Shown piece after piece: positions 26,174 to 35,388 of a stretch of 64,000 bases of DNA (its first letter is position 1; the number at the start of each line of letters is the position of its first letter). The DNA comes from Flavobacterium sp. Root901 (lineage in GTDB: Bacteria; Bacteroidota; Bacteroidia; Flavobacteriales; Flavobacteriaceae). A program made the position numbers and the translations under genes. Location: assembly GCF_001429765.1 (NCBI RefSeq), contig NZ_LMJB01000005.1, positions 1,243,599 through 1,307,598 of the forward strand. The letters run 5' to 3'. Below the pieces are notes generated by a model that was not told the DNA's origin, made no database searches, and saw only the letters and a program-made list of their open reading frames with translations.

Positions 26174-28192
26174 ATGAAAATCATTAAATTTTTTAGCCTG
26201 GCAATTGTATTGCTTTTTATCTCAGAAGCATCTGCACAGGAATTTAAATTAGGAAAAGTTTCTATTGAGGAACTAAAAGAAAAGAGACATGCTATCGATA
26301 CATCAGCCGTCGCTACAATTCTTTACAAGAAAGGAAATGTAAGACTAGACTATAATCAAAATGACGGATTTGTTTTGACAACTGAAGTAGAAACCCGTAT
26401 CAAAATATATAAAAAAGAAGGGGCTAATTATGCGAACCAAACCATAAATTATACTATTTCAGGAAATTCAAAAGAAAGTATTCAAATATCAGATGCTAAT
26501 ACTTTTAATTTAGTAAATGGGAAAATTGAAAAGACAAAACTTAAAAGTGATGGAATATTTGACCAGCTTGTACATAAATTTTTAGGGCGTAAAAAAATTA
26601 CGATGCCAAATATAGTTGAAGGTTCTGTGATTGAATTTAAGTATACGGTTAAATCTCCGTATGTGTCATGGATGCGTGACTGGAATTTTCAATATGATAT
26701 TCCGGTAAATTATTCAGAGTTTACGACTAATATACCTGAGTATTATGTTTTTAATGTGATGCAGAAAGGATACGTTTTTCCAAAAGTTACAAAAGACAGA
26801 AAGAGTGCTTCAATTATTCTTACCAGTAAAGAGAGACCAGATGCCCATGGTAATGGTGGAGCAACATCATTCTCTCAGGATAAAATAGATTATTTTGAAG
26901 ATAAAACAACTTATGTAATTGATAATGTACCAGGAATAAAAGAAGAATCTTTTGTAAGCAATATTGATAATTACAGAGCAGCTTTATCTTATGAATTATC
27001 TGTTGTTAAATGGCCTAATACACCAATTAAATCCTATTCGTCAGATTGGAATTCTGTAGTAAAAACAATTTATGATTATGATGATTTTGGCCCTGAATTA
27101 AATAAAACTGGTTATTTTGAAGATGATGTAAAAGCCATTTTGGCAGGAAAAAATACTCCTGAAGAAAAAATAGTAACAGTTTTAAATTATGTTAAATCTA
27201 GAGTGAAATGGGATGAATACCAAAGCTATACATGTGATAAAGGAGTTAAAAAAGCGTATCAGGAAAAAACAGGAAATTGTGCTGAAATAAACCTTATGCT
27301 TACAGCAATGCTTCGTTACGCAGGTTTAACAGCAAATCCGGTTTTAGTAAGTACACGTTCTAACGGAATTCCTTTATTCCCTAACCGAACAGCATTCAAT
27401 TATGTAATTGCAGCGGTTGAAACTCCAAATGGGAATATCTTACTTGACGCAACAGATAAATTTTCGACTCCAAATGTTTTGCCGCTAAGAGCATTGAACT
27501 GGAATGGACGTTTAATTAGAAAAGACGGAACCTCTGAAGAAGTAGATTTAATGCCAAAAAAAGTTTCGGGTGATAACGTATTTATGAATTACAGTATAGA
27601 TCCGGAAGGAAAAGTGACAGGAAAAACCAGAAGGCAGTATACAGACTATAATGCTATGGTTGTCAGAGATAATATTAGCAGTCAAAAAGAAGAGGAATAT
27701 CTTGAAAAACTGGAAGATCGAAATAATAAAATTGAGATCAGTGAGTATACTAAAACCAATGAAAAAGATATTTTACTGCCAATTATTGAAACTTATTCTT
27801 TTGCAGGCACAAATTTATGCGAACTTATTGGAGGAAAAATTTATGTAAATCCATTATTATTTTTTACAGAAGATAAAAATCAATTTACACAGGAAGTTAG
27901 AGAATATCCGGTAGATTTTAGTTATCCTTTTGCTGATAAATACAATATTACAATTCAAATCCCGGAAGGTTTTACTGTTGAAACTTTACCTGCTCCAACA
28001 GCGGTGACAATGGAAGATAACCTGGGTATTTTTAAATTTAATATCGCAGCAAACGGAAATACTCTACAGGTATCAGTTTTACACCAAATAAACGAAGCGA
28101 TTGTAACTGCTGAAAAATATGAAATGCTAAAAGATTATTACAAAGCAATGGTCGCTAAAGAAACAGAAAAAATAGTTTTAAAAAGAATCTAA
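26174..28192 (+). CDS. DUF3857 / transglutaminase-like secreted protein, paralogue 2
   Basis: The 672-residue protein has a signal peptide (FFSLAIVLLFISEASAQ). It then has the segment FKLGKVSIEELKEKRHAIDT, also found in paralogues 3 and 4. DUF3857 fills the first half (VEGSVIEFKYTVKSPYVSWM). In the transglutaminase core the candidate Cys369 is kept (KTGNCAEINLML), but the His position appears as Tyr410 in FNYVIAAVE. The acidic residue of LLDATDKF is present. Catalysis is therefore doubtful. The next gene starts two bases after the stop. Confidence 0.82.
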   Translation: MKIIKFFSLAIVLLFISEASAQEFKLGKVSIEELKEKRHAIDTSAVATILYKKGNVRLDYNQNDGFVLTTEVETRIKIYKKEGANYANQTINYTISGNSKESIQISDANTFNLVNGKIEKTKLKSDGIFDQLVHKFLGRKKITMPNIVEGSVIEFKYTVKSPYVSWMRDWNFQYDIPVNYSEFTTNIPEYYVFNVMQKGYVFPKVTKDRKSASIILTSKERPDAHGNGGATSFSQDKIDYFEDKTTYVIDNVPGIKEESFVSNIDNYRAALSYELSVVKWPNTPIKSYSSDWNSVVKTIYDYDDFGPELNKTGYFEDDVKAILAGKNTPEEKIVTVLNYVKSRVKWDEYQSYTCDKGVKKAYQEKTGNCAEINLMLTAMLRYAGLTANPVLVSTRSNGIPLFPNRTAFNYVIAAVETPNGNILLDATDKFSTPNVLPLRALNWNGRLIRKDGTSEEVDLMPKKVSGDNVFMNYSIDPEGKVTGKTRRQYTDYNAMVVRDNISSQKEEEYLEKLEDRNNKIEISEYTKTNEKDILLPIIETYSFAGTNLCELIGGKIYVNPLLFFTEDKNQFTQEVREYPVDFSYPFADKYNITIQIPEGFTVETLPAPTAVTMEDNLGIFKFNIAANGNTLQVSVLHQINEAIVTAEKYEMLKDYYKAMVAKETEKIVLKRI

Positions 28193-28194
28193 GT

Positions 28195-30102
28195 ATGAAA
28201 TTTCCAAGTTTAGTATTTATCTTGTTTTTTCTATTTATAGGAAAGATACAATCTCAAAACTTTGAGTTAGGAAAAGTAAGTGTTGCTGAACTTGAACAAA
28301 AAATACATCCGCTTGATTCTGGAGCGGTCGCAGCAGTTTTATTTTGCAAAGGAGTTTCTGAAATTAATGATGAAGATTCAGAAACTACAATTCAGATGCG
28401 AATAAAAATCTACAAAAAAGAAGGATACGACTGGGCTAATGCCCAGTTTCCATTTCCGGCGGGAAAAACAAACAGAATTAGCTTAACAGATGTGTTCACC
28501 TACAATTTGGCAGGAGGAAAGATTGTAAAATCTAAATTAAAACCTGAAAGTGAATTTATCGAAAAGAACAATAAAAACTATTGGATAAAAAAAATCACTT
28601 TTCCTGACGTAAAAGAAGGATCTGTTATCGAATATAAAATTAAAAGCTATGGCGGCGGTATTCGCGATTGGGATTTTCAAAAAGAAATCCCGGTTAATTA
28701 TTCAGAATTTAAAACAATAATACCTGATGCCTTTGTTTTAAAAAAAAATATAACTGGCTTTTTTATTCCAAAAGTAACTTCTCAAATAGCACACACTTAT
28801 ACTTATTTGGCAAAAGAAACTACTTATATTTTGCAAAATCTGCCTGCAATGAAAAGGGAGGAATATGTTAACAATGTAAAAAATTACTGTGCTTCTATTT
28901 CGCACGAACTTGAAACAATTTCACTTCCCGGATTTTTTAAATCGTTTTCTACTAATTGGCCAACCGTTGCAAAAACAATTTATGAATACGAAGATTTTGG
29001 CCCTGAATTAAATAAAACAGGTTATTTTGAAGATGATCTGAAGCTGCTTTTAGAAGAAAAAACAAATCCTGAAGATAAAATGAATGCTATTCTTAGTTAT
29101 GTAAAATCTAACATAAAATGGAATAATCGTTTAGGTTACGGATGCGACAAAGGCGTAAGAAAAGCATATAAAGAAAAAGAAGGAAATTGCGCAGATATCA
29201 ATTTAATGCTGACTGCAATGCTGCGTAACTCTGGCTTACAGGCAAATCCTGTTTTAATAAGCACAAGATCTAATGGAATTAATTTTTTTCCGAGTACTGA
29301 AGGATTCAATTATGTAATTGCAGGTGTCGAAACTCCAAATGGAGTTGTGCTGTTAGATGCGACAGATGAATTTTCAGCCATAAATGTTCTGCCCTTTAGA
29401 GATTTGAACTGGATAGGTAGATTAATTCGTAAAGACGGAACTTCTGAAACTGTGGATTTAATACCTAAAAAAAGCTCAACTGATCTGATTTCTATGGTTT
29501 TTGAGGTCAAAGATGACGGAAAAATCGAAGGAAAAGCCAGACGGCAATATTCAGATTATAATGCCTTCAACTTTAGAACAAAAATTGCTAAAGAAAATGA
29601 AGGATCTTATATAGAGAAACTTGAAAATGATAATAGTAAAATTGAGGTAAGCGATTACAAAAGAACCAATCAAAAAGAAATTCAGGAACCGGTTTCGGAA
29701 ACATTTTCCTTTACAGGATCCAGTCTTTCGGAAATAATTGGAGATAAAATTTATATAAATCCAATGCTGTTTTTCCTGGATGAAAAAAATCCTTTCAAAC
29801 AGGAAAAAAGAGAATATCCTGTAGATTTCGGCTTTCCTTTTGCAAAACGATATGCAATCATAATAACTATTCCAGATAATTTTACGGTCGAAAGTTTACC
29901 TAAATCCTTAGGTGTAGTTATGGAAGATAATTGTGGAGTATTTAAATTTGATATCACGGTTGAAGATAAAAAAGTACAGATTTCAATGGTGCATCAAATA
30001 AACGAAGCAATTTTTCCTGTAGGGAAATACGAGATGCTAAAAGAATATTATAAAACTATGCTTGCGAAACAAACAGAAAAAATAGTCTTAAAAAGAATAT
30101 AA
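28195..30102 (+). CDS. DUF3857 / transglutaminase-like secreted protein, paralogue 3
   Basis: The 635-residue protein has a signal peptide (FPSLVFILFFLFIGKIQSQ). It is the closest relative of paralogue 2, as long stretches such as PELNKTGYFEDD and LTAMLR..GL.ANPVL show. Candidate Cys332 is present in EGNCADINLML, and the His position is again Tyr (Tyr373 in FNYVIAGVE). Its DUF3857 half has lost about 35 residues relative to paralogue 2, in the region after FFIPKVTSQ. The gene overlaps nothing but is packed tightly: two bases after gene 2 and one base before gene 4. Confidence 0.82.
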   Translation: MKFPSLVFILFFLFIGKIQSQNFELGKVSVAELEQKIHPLDSGAVAAVLFCKGVSEINDEDSETTIQMRIKIYKKEGYDWANAQFPFPAGKTNRISLTDVFTYNLAGGKIVKSKLKPESEFIEKNNKNYWIKKITFPDVKEGSVIEYKIKSYGGGIRDWDFQKEIPVNYSEFKTIIPDAFVLKKNITGFFIPKVTSQIAHTYTYLAKETTYILQNLPAMKREEYVNNVKNYCASISHELETISLPGFFKSFSTNWPTVAKTIYEYEDFGPELNKTGYFEDDLKLLLEEKTNPEDKMNAILSYVKSNIKWNNRLGYGCDKGVRKAYKEKEGNCADINLMLTAMLRNSGLQANPVLISTRSNGINFFPSTEGFNYVIAGVETPNGVVLLDATDEFSAINVLPFRDLNWIGRLIRKDGTSETVDLIPKKSSTDLISMVFEVKDDGKIEGKARRQYSDYNAFNFRTKIAKENEGSYIEKLENDNSKIEVSDYKRTNQKEIQEPVSETFSFTGSSLSEIIGDKIYINPMLFFLDEKNPFKQEKREYPVDFGFPFAKRYAIIITIPDNFTVESLPKSLGVVMEDNCGVFKFDITVEDKKVQISMVHQINEAIFPVGKYEMLKEYYKTMLAKQTEKIVLKRI

Positions 30103-30103
30103 A

Positions 30104-32098
30104 ATGAAGCTTTCAAGTTTACCAATAATTTTTTTACTGCTTTTATTTACCATCAAAGTTCATTCACAAAATTATCAATTAGGAAAAGTTACGGTTGCTG
30201 AACTTCAGGAAAAAGTACATCCGGCAGACAGCAGTGCTTCTGCGGCAATTTTGTTTAAAAAAGGAAGAACCTATTTTACTTATAACAGAGAGGTTGGTTT
30301 TTCTGCAAATCATGTCTGCGAAGTCAAAATTAAAATTTATAAGAAAGAAGGTTTAAAATGGGCCGATCAGAAAGTTCGATTTTATATTGGATATGAAAAT
30401 CTGAACGAAGACCGTTTGGAATTTTCTGATGCTGTAACGTACAATCTTGAAGATGGTAAAATCATCAAAACAAAACTTGAAAATCAAGGTTCGTTTAAGA
30501 AAAAAATTAATAAATACTGGAAAGAAAAAGCCATTACACTTCCTAATGTAAAAGCTGGTTCTGTAATTGAATATAAATATGTTTTAAAATCAGAGAATAT
30601 TGTCAAATTTCCTGATTTTGATATTCAATATGAAATTCCGGTAAATTATTTTTATTACAAAACAGAACTCCCAGAATTTTATATTTATAAGCCCATTTTA
30701 ATTGGAGGTATTCCGCTTGAAACAGAAAGTAAATTTGTTAATGGAAACCAGACATTTGAAAATGAATACAATCAGACGAATTCGCTTTCATACCGCCAAA
30801 TTGATGCTTTTTATTCCGGCAAAAACATTCCGGCAATAAACGAAGATGAACCTTTTGTAAATAATATTGAAAATTACAGAGGCCAGATTAAACATGAACT
30901 GGAAAGAGTCCGTATGCCCGATCAGCCCGTTAAAGATTATACTTTGACATGGGAAGGAGTGGCAAAAACTATTTTTAAAGAAAATACTTTTGGAAAAGAA
31001 CTCAATGAAAATAAGTTTTTGATTGAAGATGTAAAAAGATTAACAGGAAACGTTGAATCGCCAAACGAAAGATTAAATCTTATTTTTACCTATGTTCAGA
31101 ACAGAATGAACTGGAACGAAATAAATGATTATTATACAGATAAAGGAGTTGTAAAAGCATATACAGAGCAGACAGGAAATGTTGCCGAAATAAATTTTAT
31201 TTTGATAAGCATGTTAAGAATGGCTGGTATTACTGCAAATCCGGTTTTAGTAAGTACTGTCGAAAACGGACTTCCGGTTTATCCCACCAGAACAGGTTTT
31301 AACTATGTTATTGCCGCTGCTGAAATCGATGGCAGACAAATTTTATTAGATGCATCACATAAATATACAGCACCAAATATTTTGCCTTTGAATGTCTTAA
31401 ACTGGAAAGGCCGATTAATAAAAAACGACGGAACTTCTATAGAAATAGATTTAGAGCCTTCAATTCCATCTAAAGAAAACTTTATCCTGATGGTTAAAAT
31501 AGATAATGAAGGAAAAATGAACGGACAAGCGAGAATTTTACGTTCAGATTATGATGCCTATCGGTTTAGAGTTGAAAATAATACCAAAACACAAGATACT
31601 TATTTAGAGAAATTTGAAGAACAATTAGGGAATTTGAATATTTCAAATTACAAAATAGAAAATCAAAAATCAAATATAAAAGATCCTGTAATTCAAACCT
31701 TCAACTTTAATTCAAATAGTCAGTCTGATATAATTGACGGAAAAATATTTGTAAATCCACTTTTGTTTTTTACCCGTACAAAAAATCCTTTTAATCAGGA
31801 AGTAAGACAAATGCCAGTTAGTTTTGGATATAAATCTCAGGAAAAATATAATATCAATATTGAAATCCCACAAGGATATACGGTAGAATCCATGCCGGCA
31901 AAAATTAAAGTTGCTGCAGAAAACAATGATTTAGTTTACACACTTAATTTTTTTAACGACGGAAACAAAATCCAAATTAGTTGTACAAATGAAATTAACA
32001 GTAGTATTTTTGCAGCGGAGCAGTATAAAGGTTTGAAAGATATTTTTCAAAAAATTATTGCAAGTCAAAATCAAAAAATTGTCCTAAAAAAAATATAA
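30104..32098 (+). CDS. DUF3857 / transglutaminase-like secreted protein, paralogue 4, catalytic Cys lost
   Basis: The 664-residue protein has a signal peptide (SLPIIFLLLLFTIKVHSQ) and the shared N-terminal YQLGKVTVAELQEKVHPADS. In the transglutaminase-like core the nucleophile position is Val360 (QTGNVAEINFIL) instead of Cys, and the His position is Tyr401 (FNYVIAAAE). It therefore cannot be a Cys protease or transglutaminase and may be a scaffold or binding protein. The reading frame is intact over its whole length, which argues against simple decay. Confidence 0.82.
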   Translation: MKLSSLPIIFLLLLFTIKVHSQNYQLGKVTVAELQEKVHPADSSASAAILFKKGRTYFTYNREVGFSANHVCEVKIKIYKKEGLKWADQKVRFYIGYENLNEDRLEFSDAVTYNLEDGKIIKTKLENQGSFKKKINKYWKEKAITLPNVKAGSVIEYKYVLKSENIVKFPDFDIQYEIPVNYFYYKTELPEFYIYKPILIGGIPLETESKFVNGNQTFENEYNQTNSLSYRQIDAFYSGKNIPAINEDEPFVNNIENYRGQIKHELERVRMPDQPVKDYTLTWEGVAKTIFKENTFGKELNENKFLIEDVKRLTGNVESPNERLNLIFTYVQNRMNWNEINDYYTDKGVVKAYTEQTGNVAEINFILISMLRMAGITANPVLVSTVENGLPVYPTRTGFNYVIAAAEIDGRQILLDASHKYTAPNILPLNVLNWKGRLIKNDGTSIEIDLEPSIPSKENFILMVKIDNEGKMNGQARILRSDYDAYRFRVENNTKTQDTYLEKFEEQLGNLNISNYKIENQKSNIKDPVIQTFNFNSNSQSDIIDGKIFVNPLLFFTRTKNPFNQEVRQMPVSFGYKSQEKYNINIEIPQGYTVESMPAKIKVAAENNDLVYTLNFFNDGNKIQISCTNEINSSIFAAEQYKGLKDIFQKIIASQNQKIVLKKI

Positions 32099-32100
32099 TC

Positions 32101-32427
32101 ATGGATTTGAAAAATGCACAGCTGGATGTTGATACCTGGATAAAACAACACGGTGTTCGCTATTTTAATGAATTAACCAATATGGCACAGCTTACAGAAG
32201 AAGTAGGTGAAGTTGCCCGAATTATAGCACGTCGTTACGGCGAACAATCTGAAAAAGAAAGCGATAAAAATAAAGATTTAGGGGAAGAATTAGCAGATGT
32301 TGTTTTTGTTGTTTTATGTTTAGCGAATCAAACCGGAATTGATTTACAGGCAGCTTTTGATAAAAAAATGGATTTAAAATCGGTTAGAGATAAAGATCGC
32401 CATAAAAACAACGATAAATTGAAATAA
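32101..32427 (+). CDS. MazG-like nucleotide pyrophosphohydrolase
   Basis: The 108-residue all-helical protein of the MazG/dUTPase superfamily carries the metal-binding motif ELTNMAQLTEEVGEVARIIA (two Glu pairs in the ExxE form) and the second acidic site GEELADVVFVVLCLANQTGI. Such enzymes hydrolyse noncanonical NTPs to NMPs and pyrophosphate. It begins two bases after DUF3857 paralogue 4, so it is almost certainly cotranscribed with that cluster, although the functional link is obscure. Confidence 0.88.
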   Translation: MDLKNAQLDVDTWIKQHGVRYFNELTNMAQLTEEVGEVARIIARRYGEQSEKESDKNKDLGEELADVVFVVLCLANQTGIDLQAAFDKKMDLKSVRDKDRHKNNDKLK

Positions 32428-32525
32428 TTGTGAAATTTCAGCATTGATTTTGATTTACGGGCGAGGAGTGGTAAATTGCGGGCCTGGATTATGTTACTCA
32501 TAATTTACAACTCATAACTAATATC

Positions 32526-33755
32526 ATGAATTTAAAATTAAGAACGAATTCACCATTTACAATTGATGATTCGCAGCTAAATATAACAGGTTCCAAAAGT
32601 GAAACGAACCGATTATTATTATTAAAAGCTTTATTCCCCAATATAACTTTAGCCAATACTTCAAACTCAGACGACAGCGAAGTTATGCAGAAAGCATTAA
32701 TTGGCAATGATGAAATTGTTGACATCCACCATGCCGGAACAGCAATGCGATTTTTAACAGCCTATTTTGCTGTAAACGAAGGCAGAGAAGTGGTAATGAC
32801 TGGTTCAAAGAGAATGCAGGAGCGTCCCATCAAAATTTTGGTTGATACTTTAAGACAGTTGGGAGCTGAAATATCATACGAAAAAGAAGAAGGATATCCG
32901 CCAATCAGAATTAAAGGAAAAAAAGTAACCGCTTCGAAAGTTACTTTGGCAGCAAATGTAAGCAGCCAGTATATTTCGGCACTCTTATTAGTCGCCTCAA
33001 AACTAGAAAATGGTTTAGAGTTGACATTAGAAGGAGAAATTACTTCGATTCCGTATATCAAAATGACTTTGGCTCTGCTGACTGATTTAGATATTAAAAC
33101 CAGTTTTGAAGGCAATGTAATTAAAGTTTATCCTAAAGATGCTGTGGAATCAAAAGAAATGGTTGTCGAATCTGACTGGAGCTCGGCTTCTTATTTCTTT
33201 AGCCTTGTGGCTTTGGCCGATGCTGCAAAAATAACTTTAAGCAGTTACAAAGAAAACAGTCTTCAGGGAGATTCTGAATTAGTTTCTTTATATGAAAAAA
33301 TGGGTGTAAAAACCATCTTCCAAAACAATAAAATGACTTTGGAAAAAATTGCCGGATATAATTATCAGGATGTAAATTTTGAATTAAACAATACACCAGA
33401 TATTGCACAAACAATCGTGGTGACTTGTTTAGGTTTAGGAATTGGATGTCATTTAACTGGACTTCATACTTTAAAAATCAAGGAAACAGACCGATTAGAA
33501 GCTTTAAAAATTGAACTTACCAAACTGGGCGCAAACATTTCTGTAACAAATGATAGCTTAACATTACTGCGTTCTGAAAATATAAATCATGATGTAAAAA
33601 TCGGAACTTATAATGATCACCGTATGGCAATGGCATTTGCTCCACTAGCAATAAAAGTGCCTATTATTATTGAAGATGCCGGAGTGGTTTCTAAATCATA
33701 TCCTGATTTTTGGAATGATTTAAAAGCGCTGAATTTTCAAATTTCAGAATTATAG
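32526..33755 (+). CDS. aroA: 3-phosphoshikimate 1-carboxyvinyltransferase (EPSP synthase)
   Basis: The enzyme joins shikimate-3-phosphate and phosphoenolpyruvate in the sixth step to chorismate. Signature segments are GSKSETNRLLLLKAL near residues 20-34, the DIHHAGTAMRFLTAYFA motif (the usual N-A-G-T-A region), MQERPIKILVDTLRQLGAE, SSQYISALLLVAS, and KIKETDRLEALKIELTKLGA. The C-terminal YNDHRMAMAFAPLA and DAGVVSKSYPDFW are also conserved. At 409 residues it is slightly short of the 420-450 typical elsewhere, which is common in Bacteroidota. It supplies chorismate to the attenuated operon about 10 kb away. Confidence 0.95.
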   Translation: MNLKLRTNSPFTIDDSQLNITGSKSETNRLLLLKALFPNITLANTSNSDDSEVMQKALIGNDEIVDIHHAGTAMRFLTAYFAVNEGREVVMTGSKRMQERPIKILVDTLRQLGAEISYEKEEGYPPIRIKGKKVTASKVTLAANVSSQYISALLLVASKLENGLELTLEGEITSIPYIKMTLALLTDLDIKTSFEGNVIKVYPKDAVESKEMVVESDWSSASYFFSLVALADAAKITLSSYKENSLQGDSELVSLYEKMGVKTIFQNNKMTLEKIAGYNYQDVNFELNNTPDIAQTIVVTCLGLGIGCHLTGLHTLKIKETDRLEALKIELTKLGANISVTNDSLTLLRSENINHDVKIGTYNDHRMAMAFAPLAIKVPIIIEDAGVVSKSYPDFWNDLKALNFQISEL

Positions 33756-33821
33756 TTTTTTTGAACCATATAAGTTACATAAGTTCATTTAAATAAAAAG
33801 TTAATATAAAGCTTGATCAAT

Positions 33822-33852
33822 ATAGCCTCTGGTTTCAACCAGAGGTTTTTTT
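33822..33852 (+). terminator. Terminator of aroA (ATAGCC/TTTCAAC type)
   Basis: The perfect stem CCTCTGGTT / AACCAGAGG, closed by TC and preceded by ATAG, ends in a T-run. It shares the flanking ATAGCC and the TTTCAAC apex with the elements at 22295 and 36689 although its stem bases differ. Confidence 0.85.
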
Positions 33853-33881
33853 GTGGATGAGTTTTGCTCTGGCCTCAAAGT

Positions 33882-33983
33882 TTGTCATTTCGACGGAGGA
33901 GAAATCTCTGCAAGTGGCTCCGCAACGAAAATCAAATCTTTGTCGAGTTTCTCGCGGAGATTTCTCGTTCCTCGAAATGACAA
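33882..33983. repeat. Solo palindromic element related to the GIY-YIG element
   Basis: The 102-bp element has 33-base imperfect inverted repeat ends (TTGTCATTTCGA... and ...TCGAAATGACAA). Its left 44 bases match the left end of the 39398-39910 element at 33 positions, and its right 50 bases match that element's right end at 44 positions. It looks like the same element with the coding middle removed. Confidence 0.85.
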
Positions 33984-34078
33984 TTATGCGAAATAGTTTT
34001 TTTTAGGTAAAAAAACATTTTTAAGGCTTCTGAAAACATCAGTAAATCAGGGACTTTTGAAAATAAACGTCAAAACAC

Positions 34079-34110
34079 TTGACAACGCCTATCTCACAAT
34101 CGTATATTTG
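34079..34110 (+). promoter_or_regulatory. Promoter of queA
   Basis: TTG at 34079-34081 and a perfect TATATTTG at 34103-34110 are 21 bases apart, matching the Flavobacterium -33/-7 consensus. The start codon is 65 bases downstream. Confidence 0.65.
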
Positions 34111-34174
34111 CATCCGATTTAAAATTTTAGGTAAATAAATCTAAAATCTACACTTTAAAATCAACAATCCAAAT

Positions 34175-35224
34175 ATGAAATTATCACACTTCAATTTCAA
34201 TTTACCGAAAGAACTTTTAGCTGAATTCCCGGCAGAAAATAGAGATGAATCTCGTTTAATGGTAATTGATCGTCAAAAACAAACAATAGAACATAAAATG
34301 TTTAAAGATGTTATCAACTATTTTGATGACGGAGACGTTTTAATTCTTAACAATACAAAAGTTTTTCCTGCACGTTTGTATGGAAACAAAGAAAAAACAG
34401 GAGCAAGAATTGAAGTTTTCTTGTTGAGAGAATTAAATTCAGAACAAAGACTTTGGGACGTTTTAGTTGATCCGGCGAGAAAAATCCGTATTGGAAACAA
34501 ACTTTATTTTGGTGATGACGATTCGTTAGTTGCTGAGGTAATTGATAACACAACTTCTCGTGGAAGAACTTTACGTTTCTTATACGATGGTTCTTATGAA
34601 GAATTCAGAAACAAATTGACAGAACTTGGAGAAACTCCAATTCCTAAATACATCAACAGAGATGTGACTCCGGAAGATGCTGAAAGATACCAGACTATTT
34701 ATGCTAAAGAAGAAGGAGCTGTAGCAGCGCCAACGGCTGGTTTACACTTCTCAAAACATCTTTTGAAAAAATTAGAAATCAAAGGAGTAAATTTTGCTGA
34801 AGTTACACTTCACGTAGGTTTAGGAACTTTCAACCCGGTTGAGGTTGAGGATTTATCTAAACACAAAATGGATTCTGAAGAATTGATTATCAATCAAAAA
34901 GCCTGCGATATCGTAAATGAGGCAAAAGCAAAGAGAAAGCGTATTTGTGCAGTTGGAACAACTTCTATGCGTGCAATCGAAAGTTCTGTTTCTTCTGCTA
35001 ATACTTTGAACCCTTACGAAGGATGGACAAATAAATTTATTTTTCCTCCACACGATTTTAGTATTGCAAACTGTATGATTACCAATTTCCATACACCAAA
35101 ATCAACATTATTAATGATGATTTCTGCTTTCTGTGGACATGATTTAATGAAAAAAGCATACGAAGAAGCGATCAAAGAAGGATACAAATTCTATTCTTAC
35201 GGAGATGCAATGTTAATTCTGTAA
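34175..35224 (+). CDS. queA: tRNA preQ1(34) S-adenosylmethionine ribosyltransferase-isomerase
   Basis: QueA transfers the ribosyl group of S-adenosylmethionine to 7-aminomethyl-7-deazaguanine in tRNA, making epoxyqueuosine. The N-terminus [20 protein letters not shown] is a family hallmark, followed by [19 protein letters not shown]. Other conserved blocks are [35 protein letters not shown], and [19 protein letters not shown]. At 349 residues it is full length. queE, an earlier gene of the same pathway, lies near 59.4 kb. Confidence 0.96.
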   Translation: MKLSHFNFNLPKELLAEFPAENRDESRLMVIDRQKQTIEHKMFKDVINYFDDGDVLILNNTKVFPARLYGNKEKTGARIEVFLLRELNSEQRLWDVLVDPARKIRIGNKLYFGDDDSLVAEVIDNTTSRGRTLRFLYDGSYEEFRNKLTELGETPIPKYINRDVTPEDAERYQTIYAKEEGAVAAPTAGLHFSKHLLKKLEIKGVNFAEVTLHVGLGTFNPVEVEDLSKHKMDSEELIINQKACDIVNEAKAKRKRICAVGTTSMRAIESSVSSANTLNPYEGWTNKFIFPPHDFSIANCMITNFHTPKSTLLMMISAFCGHDLMKKAYEEAIKEGYKFYSYGDAMLIL

Positions 35225-35244
35225 TTTGAATTATTATATATCAA

Positions 35245-35276
35245 GCCCGACAGGTTTTCAAAACTTGTCGGGTTTT
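35245..35276 (+). terminator. Terminator of queA (CCCGACA family)
   Basis: GCCCGACAGGTTTT pairs with AAAACTTGTCGGGTT, followed by T-rich sequence, 20 bases after the stop codon. Confidence 0.88.
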
Positions 35277-35388
35277 CTGTTTTATAATGGTTTCACTTTC
35301 AAATTGTCAATATAACGTGAAACTTGAAACGTGAAACCTCAAACAAAACAAACAAATTTTGTTATTTTAGCATCCAAAACAAAAAACA

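Noticed and set aside
34000..34174. preQ1 riboswitch upstream of queA
   Set aside because: I found no short stem followed by the A-rich tail and conserved C-T-A loop of preQ1-I, and an ordinary promoter leaves only a short leader.
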